NCBI GenBank assembly: GCA_037074615.1
Contig: CM073518.1
Coordinates: 12,600,501-12,664,500, forward strand
DNA length: 64,000 bases
From: Leucaena leucocephala
Lineage: Eukaryota; Streptophyta; Magnoliopsida; Fabales; Fabaceae
Direction of reading: 5' to 3'
Positions 1 through 11,054 of this stretch are shown here, piece after piece (the first letter of the stretch is position 1; every line of letters begins with the position of its first letter). Below the pieces are notes generated by a model. That model had not been told where the DNA came from. It did not search any database and saw only the letters and a program-made list of their open reading frames with translations. The translations under genes and the position numbers were made by a program.

Positions 1-433
1 CCTTTGTCTCCGTTAGGTAATCCAAAACTTTAAAAATCTTTTCCAATCTACTAATCCAATCCTTTACAGCCTGGACCTCAAATGTTCCTTCAAATATAGG
101 AGGATTATGCTGGCAGAACCTGACCATCCACTGCTAGATGCTAACCACATCATCTCTCTGCTCAGCCCTTCTCTGCGGCTGTACCGGTTGTTGCTGTACT
201 CTTTCTGCTACTGTATTCGCTGCTTCAGATGGTTCTAGAGGCCTCATATTGTTCACTACTTCATTCACTGCTGCGGCTATAGCAGCATCTTTATCTTGTT
301 CACTTCGTGCTTGTGCCTCACGTATTTCTTCTATCATTTTCTGTTGTTGCTCCAGCCTCTCTAAGATTAGTTGATTAATATCCCTTGTGTTCTCTGGTTC
401 TTCTATCGTAACGGTTCTTCTTGTTCGAACCAT
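1..433 (-). pseudogene. gag: Gag N-terminal part of a Tekay-like Ty3/gypsy element (cut by window edge)
   Basis: The start codon is the ATG at 433, reading leftward. The first 99 residues begin MVRTRRT and match the Gag start of the complete element at 41160-43109, including a glutamine-rich coiled-coil-like stretch (LERLEQQQKMIEE). At 134-136 a TAG replaces the glutamine codon of the conserved QQWMVRF region; the same frame then continues recognisably to the window edge. Gag forms the cytoplasmic virus-like particle of the retrotransposon. This copy is non-functional because of the nonsense change. The rest of the element lies outside the window. The family assignment is firm because of the paralogue inside this same window; the lineage name (Tekay/Del) is inferred from the long LTRs, the initiator-Met primer-binding site and the chromodomain of that paralogue. 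Confidence 0.85.
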
Positions 434-611
434 TTTGCTTTACTGTCTAGTAGAAAATCTAACAGAAGAGGAATACGATAAACAACATAATTTACATTCC
501 ATTCAAAATATGTCATATACATATAGTCATTAAAAGTCATACATATAGTGCCATACTGGTCTTTATACATAACATAACTACATGGAGAACATCATTATTT
601 CTAAACATACC

Positions 612-1398
612 CTAGTCCTTCTTAAACTTAATTCTAATAAATTCTTCAATCAGATAAATCCAATCGGGTATGTCTTCGTAAGGATCTTCTTCAAAGTATT
701 CATCTAATCCCGTTCTCTAAGTAGGGGTGGTTGGCAGAATTTCATCCATAATAACTGTCCAATCATCCAGTGTCAATGTATCTGGTTGGAAGGCTTGATA
801 GGCATTTCTTACTCTGGTAATAAAATCCTGATAAATTGCGTAGTCCTGATCCCTGCTCCTATCTAGAAGTCCTCTAAGACTGTACAGCTACTGGGCTAAC
901 TCCATAGCTCTCTCAAAGTGCTCTCTACTCAGATGCCCTGCTGGTGATAACTCTATAACTAGATTTCCCAAATATAACTCTACCATGGTTAGTCTAGGTC
1001 TACTAGGACCTGGAATATTTGTCTGATTAGGCACTCTGCTAGGTCCTGGGATATCTGGGTCTACTGACTATCTCAGAGTATGTCCCACTGTAGCTCCAAC
1101 CTGGGAATACTGATAATTAGGCTATCCCGATTGGGCTCCCTAATTGGTCTCCATATCTGTACCTGCTACAGCTACATATACTGTGTTACAGCATAGTTAG
1201 GATAGGTTCTTCCTGTATCCCCTCTGGTATCCTGGTCAGAATATTGGACCCTACTGCGAAACTAACCTCTTTAGCATCACTAACCATTATCTCTTCCTCC
1301 TCCTCTGATCCATAACTGTCCAAGTCATAGATATCTGGTCTAGGGTCCCCTTGGTTTACTGTGGTTTCTGATCTGTTTCTACTCCAGCCATCCTGCAA
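612..1398 (-). pseudogene. Accessory ORF upstream of gag, degraded copy
   Basis: This stretch lies between the primer-binding site and gag and is homologous to the intact 232-codon ORF at 43248-43946. The N-terminal 70 residues read openly from an ATG at 1398 (motif SETTVNQ, then an acidic run of Glu/Asp/Ser). The C-terminal part is recognisable down to a stop at 612, with the conserved blocks YQ-FITRV, YQA and PDWIYL and a lysine-rich end. Frameshifts and internal stops break the middle. Differences from the intact copy are mostly conservative at protein level in the C-terminal block, which suggests past selection on the protein. I recognise no known domain and assign no function. Confidence 0.7.
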
Positions 1399-1489
1399 AT
1401 ATTAACTTAATATCATTTATGACAGCTTTACTAATGGGTATCTATCTATAAATCATCTATTCATAGTATTTTCTAATCCAGAATCATTT

Positions 1490-1501
1490 GCTCTGATACC
1501 A
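1490..1501 (-). other. Primer-binding site, initiator-Met tRNA type
   Basis: The minus strand reads TGGTATCAGAGC here, the usual plant retrotransposon priming site for initiator-methionine tRNA. It stands three bases from the LTR edge at 1505 and fixes the element as running leftward. Confidence 0.88.
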
Positions 1502-1504
1502 AAA

Positions 1505-2710
1505 TGAAATATCCTTCTTTATATCTCTCAGAGTACTCTTGCTATAGTACTCTCAACTGGATTATATCTCTCTTGCTGGAAATCCTGGTAGAAAATAACT
1601 GTACTGATTTGGTAATTCCCCATGAGAACTACCATTCTACGTAAGTACCCAGGAAAGACTGGATGAACCGGCTAGATCCACTCACTTCCAGCCTCCTTAT
1701 ACAGCACCTACGTACACAGTACTCTGTATAGTCTACCAGCACAACGGCATTTTCTAGTAAATATCTTTAAATCTTAACCTTAAATCTTGACCTTAAATAT
1801 ACTCAATTGGAATTATCTTAGATCATTGGAATACCTCTTAACCTTAAAAACATGAATTTCCTAGAGTTAGGCTTACGGGTACTGTTAATCGCCACTGTTC
1901 ACTTGGTAATTCCAGATTACAGCCTGAACTTTGGAAATTCATAATTAAATCTAGAAAAATCATATTGAGGTGATTCCAATTTATAATGAAATCTATTTCA
2001 TTTAACTTTGAGATAAAAATATAAAAATGAGGTTTCCTTGTCCAGATCAAATCAGTTTATTCGTTCAACTTTACTATTCATTGGGTAAATCTGGAAGTTC
2101 CAGTTTCTTTGCCCCATTTTCAAAAATTCATTTCTACTTGTATACTTATCCAATTGAGTCGAATTACCTATGGATTTAAAGCTCAGAATGTGTACTTTAA
2201 TATCATAAAATTTCGTGGAAAAAATCATTCATTTACTATATGAAATTAGTGCATGAACCTCACTGCCTCTGAGTAGTCGTATTATCTTATTCCAGATTTT
2301 AACTCCCGACTTTGAAAAATCATAACAATTCGAGTTATTAACCAAATGAGGCGTTCTTGGTGCCAATTAAATCTATAGATCTTATCTATTTTCATGCCAA
2401 ATTTCATGTGAAACCGAAACTGATAAGTCACTTAAACTATCGTTGGAAGCACACTACCTCTGATCGGATTTGGGAGTAGCATGCAACATACACATCAAAA
2501 CATCATCTTGTAAGTAAAGTGCACACTCTTTAAGTTATATACAGTCATCCATCTACATTTACCCTTTTGCCTTGAGAAGATCAAGCACCTAGAGCATGGT
2601 TATTTATATGGAAGGAATGAGATTTCATGGAAATCCCAATAGCAAGTCATACAAACTATAAGGTTATGCATGTTTGATTAAACTATAAGCATGGTTATGC
2701 ATGTTATCAT
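1505..2710 (-). repeat. Degraded and rearranged Tekay-like 5' LTR remnant
   Basis: The stretch begins TGAAATATCC directly beside the primer-binding site, as the LTR at 25106 does (TGAAACATCC). Bases 1598-1730 match the inner LTR segment at about 25825-25950 and 36380-36500 (the conserved block around GAACTACCATTCTACGTA). Bases about 1860-2500 instead resemble the outer LTR segment at 35740-36200, so the internal order is scrambled and part of the LTR is missing. The right limit is uncertain: 2541-2710 has no convincing match in the window. No coding potential is visible. Confidence 0.6.
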
Positions 2711-3602
2711 GTAACTCATTTCTAACTCATAGGGATGAATTTCGCAATGGAAGTGGGTATTTTAAAATCCCCTTTGAATGATAACGTGGGTGGAGAGATT
2801 TGATTATGTTCTGGAAAACTCAGAAAATTTAGATGTTGCCAGCGATAAAGACTTGGTCACTTGTGTGTGACCCTTACGAATTGATTGTGGGGAGATTGAA
2901 GGTTGAGATGGGTAGGGAGATTATAGTTAGATCTGCATGATCGTGAAAATTTCCTAATTTCTAGCTACAAACACCTGCTCACCCTCCCGTGACCCATTTG
3001 GTAACAAAGAGAGGGCATTTTGGAATCCACGTTGGAAGTTGAGATGGGTGATGAATTTTCACTCCAATCTGAATCATGTGAAACTTAGCTACATTTGCCT
3101 TAAAGAAGCTAAAAACACTTTATCCTCACCCATACAATTGCGCATTGATTGTGAGCATTATGGAATCCACATTGGTAGTTGAGGTTGGATGTGAGGTTTC
3201 ACTCGATTCCGGAATGGCGTGGTAGTTTGCTATTACTAGCTAAGAACACTCCATGCAGAGTGGGATTTTTCCTTCAATTATGGGATGGGGTGAAAGTTCA
3301 TGATTATTGTCCAAAAACAATCGATCCCGCGCTTGAGACCTATATGGATCAACTTCTCAATGAGAGTTAGCATTCTAGATTGCACGTTGAAAGTTGAGGT
3401 AGGCGGTAAGTTTAAATAAAATTGGGGATAAGTGTCAAACTTTGCTATTACTCCCGGTCACTCGATTTTGAAGCATCAGGATGAATTTCCCAACGGAATT
3501 GGGTATTTTAGAATCCCCTTTGAATGTTGACGTGCGTGGAGAGATTTTATTCTATTTTGGAAAAATCATAAACTTTCGATGTTGCCAGTGATAGAGACTC
3601 GG
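2711..3602. repeat. Satellite-like tandem repeat, about 745-bp unit
   Basis: The block starting GGGATGAATTT(C) at about 2738 recurs at about 3479, roughly 745 bp later, and again in the array at 49313-50838. Inside each unit a sub-motif (GTTGAGGTGGGTGG and variants) recurs at 2780, 2902, 3038, 3178, 3393 and 3526. The copy is cut at 3602 by the Athila-like LTR. No open frame is conserved between copies. Satellite DNA of this kind is usually centromeric or pericentromeric in plants; that location is an inference. Confidence 0.75.
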
Positions 3603-5102
3603 TGATAAACTCTTATTTGTATTGATTTTGGTATGTTTAAAGAAAGTTTTATTTTTTATTCTTGTCCCCATTTACTTATATGATGAGTAATTAAGTAATA
3701 ATATAAAACTGGAATAGTTAGGAATTAATTGACATAATTTTAGTCATATAATGAAAATTATTTTATTAGATAAATAAATTATATCTTTTAAATTCCTATT
3801 TTAGGAAAATGCTCATTAATTACCAAGACAACTTGCTACTGTAACTATGACTGAGAATGAAACAGAAATGGTTATAAATGACTGCTGGATCCAGGGAATT
3901 GGAGGTGCTAACAGAATCACATGCTGGAAAAGTTGACAGAATGTAAAACATGTGCTGAACAAAAGAAGGCACATGCTGCACTAAGATGAGAGATGATACT
4001 AGACTTCAAGGACTGATTGCATGCTCACGTTGTAACTGCCTCAAAGGGGAGAATTTGATTAATTCATGTACCACATGACTAGACCATAACTGATGCATCA
4101 CAGCTCACTACCTCATGCATATAACAGTATTCATCCCACCACACACCCTATTCGACACGCATATCATTCATCCTTCAGATTCCATATTCCATACCTTACT
4201 CCATCACCATTCTCTCTCTCACGCCATCCTTCCCCAGTATCTCTCCATCTCCATCCTCTTTCATCTTCAATCCTGCTCTATTATGGGGAGGAAACTAGAG
4301 CAACATTCCACTTCCATCTTCATCTTCTCCTTCTACATTTACCATGACTGCTACTGATTTTATTGTTGCTATTGAAGTCTTGACAGCAATGGAAGGCTAG
4401 AGTTGCTGTGCTCTCTTGGAGATGATGTTGAATTAGAATCATTAATCTGAACAGAGTTCATTGTGTTTTTAATTCAGATTAATTGTATCAAGAGTTGATA
4501 TAATTAATTATGTAATTACTGATATAATTAGAGTTAGTAGATAGTTAATGATTAGGGAACCGAGTTCGATTCCCTATTTCTACATAATTGATGCTTTGAT
4601 TGATTCTCATCCTTGAACTAGTTGGACATGGTTGTGGTTAATTAGAGCAATTCTATAACAGAGTACAGTTGTATCTGTTTAATTCATCTTCGTCTATCTC
4701 TTGAGTTGAATTATTCTTATTTTTCTATTAAATGTCTACGAGTTATAGCTTTGATTGAGATTTAGCTAGTGAGTTGTTAGTTAACACATTCTAATTCAGC
4801 TAATTAACTCTAAACATTTTGTGGATAATGAAGGTAAGGTAATCTCCAAGGGAATACACTTGTCATTGATTCATATAATCATCATTAAAAGCTAAAATCA
4901 TAAACAGTGGCATAGAATTTACATTTAAAAGTTATTCAATATCTCATCACTCAACTCATTTGATTAATTTGTTAATTTGTGGCTCATTGGATTAATTAGG
5001 AACTTTACCATCCATTTAGGCTCCTTGTGAATCGACCTAGGTTAGCTTCACTCTACTATTAATTAGTTTAGTTTTGTTTAATAATCAAAACGACAGTTAT
5101 CA
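3603..5102 (+). repeat. 5' LTR of Athila-like element copy A
   Basis: This 1500-bp LTR begins TGATAAACTC and ends CAGTTATCA, giving the short terminal inverted repeat TGATAA/TTATCA shared by every LTR of the family here. It is followed after three bases by a primer-binding site and then by leader and gag. It interrupts the satellite at 3602. It has diverged clearly from the other family LTRs, and the hairpin block seen in them (see 6992-7031) is largely lost. The TSD on its far side cannot be checked because the 3' LTR of copy A is itself broken. Confidence 0.9.
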
Positions 5103-5105
5103 AAA

Positions 5106-5122
5106 TGGCACCGTTGCCATGG
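5106..5122 (+). other. Primer-binding site of Athila-like copy A
   Basis: TGGCACCGTTGCCATGG lies three bases after the LTR end. It resembles the TGGCGCCGTTGCC-type site of plant Athila/Tat elements, usually attributed to tRNA-Asp; the tRNA identity is from family knowledge, not checked. Confidence 0.75.
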
Positions 5123-5226
5123 AGCTTTACTTGTTAAGGTTTCCTAAGCAATTTACTGGGCCTAAAAAGATATAAAAAGAATAAAGGTGTTTTAGTTTTT
5201 TTGTGAATCTAGTGTTGTCTTTTTGA

Positions 5227-5590
5227 GTCGTGACCAATTGCCTGTTCAGTTACGACTAAAGTGCAAAAATTGATTTCTAAGAGTCTCTGTGAATTTTAGT
5301 CACGACCAGAAACACATGTGGTCGCAACCTAAAATTAGTTTTTAACTTAGATTTGCTCTCTGTAACTTTTAGTTACGACCGGAGTGCTTTTTGGTCGCAA
5401 CCAAATTTTTTTTAATTTCAAACATTTGCTCTCTGTGATTTTTAGCAAAGTGACATTTGGTCGCAACCAAAAATTCTGATTAAAAAATTTTGCTCTCTGT
5501 GACTAACAGTCATGACTTCAAGTTCATTTTTGTCGTGATATCTGCTCTATGTACTTTTTAGTCGCGACTAAATTCATTTTTTGTTATGAC
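5227..5590 (+). repeat. GTCGCGAC paired-palindrome array in the 5' leader of copy A
   Basis: The untranslated leader between primer site and gag carries about six pairs of boxes related to GTCGCGAC. In the readable pairs the second box starts 22 bp after the first in four cases and 23 bp in one. Examples are GTCGTGAC/GTTACGAC at 5227 and 5249, and GTCACGAC/GTCGCAAC near 5300. A CTCTGTGA box precedes most pairs. Arms extend to TTTTAGTCGCGACC against GGTCGCGACTAAAA, so each pair is an imperfect hairpin with a loop of about 12 nt. Function unknown; packaging or dimerisation of the RNA is one possibility because of the position. Confidence 0.85.
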
Positions 5591-5687
5591 CTGAGCTTTT
5601 TGTACTACGAATTCTTGATCTCAATTTATGAAATTGCTACATTATTGATGTACTTGATATCCTACATCATTGTTAAGTGTGATTTAC

Positions 5688-6256
5688 ATGAACAGAAGCT
5701 CTGAATTCTTTCCTATGGATAGAGAAATCAATAGAACACTTAGGCAAATTAAGAAAACTAAAATCTTAAATCAAGCTAGTGTTGCATCTGTTGTTGAGCC
5801 TAGTTCTTCTGGTGAATCTGTTGTAGCCAACACTGAATTTGCATCTGGTGATATCTTAGATAATCATTTTATCATGGAGCATGTTAATGAGGGTGAAACT
5901 CATACTCATAATCAGAATAATCAAAATGAGCAACATGCAGAGAATAACATGAATAATAGAAGGGCATGTAAGAGCATAAGAGAACTGACTTCTTCTAATG
6001 CAAACTTTGATCATTTTCGCGCTTGTCCTGCTTTGGATGTAAATTTTGAGCTGAAAGGTCATTTGTTAAGTAACTTACCAAAGTTTTATGGATTGGCAGG
6101 TAAGGATCCTTCCAAGCACTTAAAGACTATGCAGTGGGTTTACTCATCCATGAAACCTGTAGTGCTAATATGGATGATGTGTAGAGACAAGTATTCCATT
6201 TTACACTTGAAGGAAAAGCAAAGGAATGGTTTTATATGCTACCACATCATACACCT
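5688..6256 (+). pseudogene. gag: Gag of Athila-like copy A, 5' part
   Basis: The ATG at 5688 (MNRSSEFF) follows the leader array. An Asn/Glu/His-rich N-terminal region is followed by the block NFELKG-LLSNLPKFYGLAGKDP, which matches the capsid-like domain of Athila-type Gag proteins, and by KHLKTMQWVYSS. Codons after about 6170 are frameshifted relative to copy B. The solo LTR at 6257 then interrupts the gene; the coding region resumes at 7819. Gag would form the particle that packages the element RNA. The break and the frameshift make this copy non-functional. Confidence 0.85.
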
Positions 6257-7813
6257 TGATAAACTCATATTTGTACTGATTTTAGTGTGACTAAAGAGAG
6301 TTTATTATTGATTTATGTTCCCATTTATCAATATAATTGAGCAATTAATAAATAAAATAGAATTAGAACAGTTGGCAACTTATTGATGAGATTTTAATGA
6401 TTAATTGAACAAATAATCTGTTTATTCTAATTTTCCATTACAGGCCAATGCAGTTGTGACCTGATGTACCTACTATTGCGACCAAACGTCAATGCAGAAA
6501 TCAATTAGCGAATGACTTAAGGGAGAATGATAGCTGGACTTGAGGAGCTGATGACATGTGATAGCATATGGGCTAAATCCAAGAATTAAGGAACTGAAGC
6601 AAGTGGGATATTCAGCACATGTACAGCAACAGAAATCATATGGTGGGGAAGCACATGCTGTCATGAAGATGATATACCTTGCATCACACATTCTGGACAG
6701 CTCACACACCTCATACACATGACCTCACTCATACCACACTTCCATATGAGTTCTCATTGCACTGTTCACACGCACACACACCTAATCTGAACAGAATCAC
6801 AATTATGGACTGCACAGCTCATTCACACATTCCATCTGCACATTGATTTCACACTTCTATATATTTCATCACTCCATTCAGATCCATTATCCATTCATAT
6901 CACACTCCTCACTTCATCCACTTTCCATTCAGACTTCACTATCACTCACACACACCATCTTCTTCTTCCCCATTTTCATTTTCTCTTCTATAACTTTCCT
7001 CTATTCTAGTCAATAGAAACTGAGGAAAGTTTTGCATATCCATTTCATCTCCATTTGCTCCTTCTTCTTCCATTTCCACACGACTACTGCTGTGCTTTCT
7101 GTTGCTATTGGAGTTCAGATAGTAATGCAAGGCTAAGCTGTTGTGCTCTCTTAGAGATGATACTAAACCAGAATCCTTGAGCTGAATAGGGAGTTCATTG
7201 TGTTTTTAATGCAGATTTGATTGTATCAAGTTGATGTAATTAATTCTGTTATTACTAATGCAATTAGAGAAGTAGATGACAAAGAAGTAGGGAACCGAGT
7301 TGGATTTCTTATTTCTGCATAAATATCATTTGATTGATTCTCATCTTTGATTAGTTAAACATAGTTGTGATTAATTGAATTGATTCTGTTTAATTCATAT
7401 TCTACAACCTCTGAGTTCAATGATTCCTATTCTATATTCAATGTCTACGAGTTGTAGCTTTGATTGACATTTAGCTAGCGAGTTGTTAGTTAACATATTC
7501 TAATTCAACTTATTAACTTCTCATATTCTATGGATAATGAAGGTAAGGTAATCTCCAAGGGAACACACTTATCTTTGATTCATTTCATAATCATAACCAC
7601 ATAAAATCATAAACAGTAGCTTAGGATTTACATTCAGTTTTAGTTCAAACATCTCATCACACAATTCATCTGATTAACTTGTTAATTTGTGTCTCATTAG
7701 ATTAATTAGGAACTTAGCATCCATTTAGGCTCCTTGTGAATCAACCTAGGTTGACCTCACTTTACTATTTGGTTAACTTAGTTTTGTTTGATAATTAGAA
7801 ACGATAGTTATCA
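6257..7813 (+). mobile_element. Solo LTR of the Athila-like family inserted in gag of copy A
   Basis: The 1557-bp LTR has the family ends TGATAA and TTATCA and is flanked by perfect 5-bp direct repeats CACCT (6252-6256 and 7814-7818). Removing it and one repeat restores the reading order seen uninterrupted in copy B near 34500. No internal region is present, so it is the product of LTR-LTR recombination. A TATA-like stretch (CTATATATTT) lies near 6858 and a hairpin at 6992-7031. Confidence 0.95.
6992..7031 (+). other. Conserved inverted repeat in the Athila-like LTR
   Basis: AACTTTCCTCTATTCTA and its near-complement are separated by about 5 nt, with a one-base bulge. The same hairpin recurs in other family LTRs at 32533, 35398 and 59791. 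It lies about 130 bp downstream of the TATA-like stretch, so probably within the transcribed leader. Confidence 0.8.
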
Positions 7814-7818
7814 CACCT

Positions 7819-9190
7819 CAAGCCTTGGACTCCTAGAATAACTTGAGAAATGCTTTCTTGGAAAGATATTTTCCTACATCAAAGACTGCTACATTGAGGA
7901 AGAAAATCTTTGCTGCAAAATAGTATGCTGAAGAGTCTTTCTATGAGTTTTGGGGAAAGTTTGAAGAGCTGCTAGCTAGATGTCCATACCACCAGATTCT
8001 AAGTGAGCACTTGGTGCAGTATTTTTATTCAGGATTACGCTTTACATGCAGAAAGAATTTGGATGCAGCTGCTGGGGGTTCCATTGTTGATTTAACTCCT
8101 GATAACCATGTAATTTGATTGAGAAGATAGCAAATAATGACCAACAGTATGGGGCTATGATTCTAGACAAGTTTATGAGGTTTCTGCAAGGTCTTCTCAG
8201 GATTATAATAGCTAATCTTCTCAAGTTGCTGCTATGAGTTCTCAAATCAACAATTTAGCTGCTCAATTGAGCAATTCACATGTTCAAAGCTTATATTCTC
8301 AAGCTCTAGTTGCTCCTAGTTGTCAGCTTTGTTATTCTCTTATGCATACTAGTGTTAATTGTTATACACACTTTGAAGATTATCAACCATTTATCAAGGC
8401 AAACCAAACCAGTATCCAGAAAGGAATTCAGACTCCAACACATATAATAAAAGATGGAGAGATCATCCCAATTTTAAATGGAGGGATGGAGGTGGAGAAA
8501 GGAAGTTTGGGTAAAATAGATTCAACAATGATAAGCAATTGGTTGAATCCTCTAGAGCCATGGAAGTACCTGCTGCTGTAAAGGATGCTGGAATATCTGA
8601 GATACTCAAGAGCATTAATGTGATGAACTCAAATATAAATTCCATAAAAACAAATTTCAGCTCTAACTTCAAGGACTTAAGATCTATGGTGGAGAACAAA
8701 CTAGCAATGAAAGATTCCAAGTTTGCTGCCTTGAAGAGTAAAATAGAATAGTGGGAAACAAAACCTACAAACATGAATGGCTATGTATCACAGTTAGCCA
8801 ATTCAGTAAGTGATGTTCAAGCCAGAATTGGTGGAAATTTACCTTCAAAGACAGTTGTTAACTCCAAATTTGTGAATGCTATGAGTTTGAGAAGTGGAAA
8901 AATAGTTGAGGAAGCAAATGTTGATGATGATAAAAGGGATAATAGAGAGAATAAGCAGCAAAACATGTATGGAACTGAAGAGTTGATTAAAGAAAAACCT
9001 TCATTCATGCCAGAATCAGAAAGTAACAAAGAGAAGGGGATGTTGCAGCAGAAGAATGAGAAAATTGGATTGAAGTATGCTGCACAACCATCTGATATAC
9101 ATGAAGCAGCTGCAAGTGAGAAATCCAACAAGAACCAGCATCAAAAGGAGCATGAAGATGTAGAACAGAAGGATAGAGAGGTAAGTATGA
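7819..9190 (+). pseudogene. gag: Gag of Athila-like copy A, 3' part
   Basis: The coding region resumes after the solo LTR and runs in several frames. Visible pieces are a Ser/Gln-rich segment with SSQINNLAAQLSNS (8234 on), a Cys-containing block QLCYSLMHTSVNCYTH near 8323, the RDHPNFKWR-like block near 8460, and a coiled-coil-like region with ISEILKSINVMNSNIN (8590 on). After a TAG near 8749 it continues to NAMSLRSGK near 8875, the LRSGK motif typical of Athila-type Gag-Pol. Stops and frameshifts separate these pieces. Copy B at 47477-48890 has the same order, so these are two decayed descendants of one gene. Confidence 0.85.
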
Positions 9191-9960
9191 AACACCTACA
9201 TTTTCCTAATACATACATGTGTCCAAAGAAGGGTTTAAAAGATAAACAGGAACAAGATATTCTAAACCTATTAGGAAAATTGGAAGTTAATGTGCCACTT
9301 GTAGATTTGATCAGAAATATACCTAAGTATGGGAAATTCATAAAAGAAGTCTGCACTAATAAAAGAATCTGCAAACCAAATGAAAGGGTTCAAGTAGGAT
9401 CTAGTGTGTCAGCTTTACTTAAGCCACAGCTTCCTATAAAATGTGATGATCCAAGTTCATTTAAAGTCTCAATCACCATTGGTAAGTTTCAGTGTGCTAG
9501 TGCTTTGTTAGATCTTGGTGTAGCCATAAATTTAATGCCAACCTCCATTTATACATCACTTAAGGAAACCTTCATGATAATTCAACTTACTGATTGAACT
9601 ACTAGGAAACCTGAGGAATTATTAGAAGACATATTAGTAAAGGTTAAAGACTTGATTATACCTTCAGATTTCTATGTCTTGGATATGTCACAAGAGTCAA
9701 CCTCAGAGGGTCCTATTATTTTGGGGAGGTCATTCCTTAGAACAGGTAACATTGTCATAAGCATGAAAAATGGGAGAATTACAATGGAAGTAGGTGATAA
9801 CGTAATTACTTTTAATGTTTATGACTCAATGAGACACCCATTTGAAGATTATTCACTGTTAGGCTTAAGTGCAATTGATGCATACATTGAAAAAGCTAAA
9901 GAGGAACATGAATTGTTGCTGCAAAATTCTGATAAAGCTGAATGTAAATTGCTTGAATAG
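9191..9960 (+). pseudogene. pro: Aspartic protease region of Athila-like copy A
   Basis: The conserved linker (DKQEQDILNLLGKLEVNVPL) leads into the protease, with PIKCDDPSSFKVSITIG and the active-site region ALLDLGVAINLMP at about 9505-9540. Athila-type proteases carry DLG in place of the more usual D-S/T-G, so this is not by itself a defect. A TGA at 9595 interrupts the frame; the C-terminal half (PSDFYVLDM, PIILGRSFLRTG, ITMEVGD) is open from 9652 to 9960. The enzyme would process Gag-Pol inside the particle. Bases 9961-10276 are the spacer toward RT and end in codons for QLELK, where the large element at 10277 has inserted. Confidence 0.88.
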
Positions 9961-11054
9961 GAAATTTCTTCTTCTTCTAAATTTTCTTTAGATAGTAGTG
10001 GTGATGCGTCAAGTATTAACCATATTTCAGTTGATAGCTTACTTTTCACCCTACAATCTTTTTCTTTTTTTGTTACTGACCTTTTAAATGAAGGCTTTGG
10101 GGAGAAACAACATGATAAAATTACAGGTGAGAACATAGCTGCTAAGAATCTCATTGTAGGAATAGAGCTGGATATTGCAGAACCTGTGAGGATAGAATTG
10201 GTGAAGTCTGTTACAGCTATGGAAACTAAGAAATTGATTCCATCAATTGTCCAGCCACCTCAGTTGGAACTCAAACTGTAACATCCCGATTTTTGGTCTA
10301 GGAGATCGGGACAGTTCATCTAGGTCCAAGATGAGGAATGTGAGAAATATCCTAAGTCTTAAGCCTAGGAATTCTGCAGGAAGCTTGATATGGGCTGGCT
10401 CCTGTGTAAGATAACCTGATATGGGCGGGTTGTCGAGCTTTTCAATTAACGATGACTCCCGAAGAGTTTAAGGGATGAGTTATTGAAAGAAAATTTCTAG
10501 AACTTAAGATAAGGGATGAGAAGATGAGTAATAAGGCCAGAAAGAGAATGCAGGGGCAAAATTGTAATTATGAGAAAGATCGGGCTGGTAGCCGATGAGT
10601 ACCATATTTTGCCAGAAAATAGAGAAAATTATGCTGATCATTTCACTGAACTGTGAAATGTGCATATGAGGTCTCTAGGTGTATGAAAGAATTAGAAATA
10701 TGACCAGGGGTAAAATGGTCATTTTGGAAAAGTGTGCGCGGGAGCGTACTTTCAGGCCAAAATAGCCCGGTCCGGATAAAATATCTGAAAATACCGGGAG
10801 ATAGAGAAAAGGATTCCGGGTTGAATGACGCAACACAGAATTTTGATTTGAGGTCCCGATTTTTCTGTAGAAATTCTCGAAGATGGGAATTTACAGTTAT
10901 AATCGGTAAAGGAAAGGCAGTCCGAATAGAGATGATCGAACTATGGCCAGAGGCCATACAGTGTTTTCAAAGTTCCGTAGTGACACCAGGGAAGGCCCAG
11001 GCCCATAATATCAGTTCAGTGGTAAGAGGGGCCGGTGTCCGGGAAAAATGTGTA

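Noticed and set aside
2711..3602. rDNA spacer or 5S-type repeat as origin of the 745-bp unit
   Set aside because: No rRNA gene sequence or Pol III control box is recognisable in any unit.
4093..4357. His/Ser/Pro-rich small ORFs around the LTR promoter regions (also 31692-31997, 55041-55374, 63472-63729)
   Set aside because: They translate CA/CT-rich LTR DNA on either strand, differ between copies and carry no domain.
9595..9597. DLG in the Athila-like protease as an inactivating mutation
   Set aside because: DLG is common in Athila-type proteases; the real defects of this copy are the nearby stop and the frameshifts.
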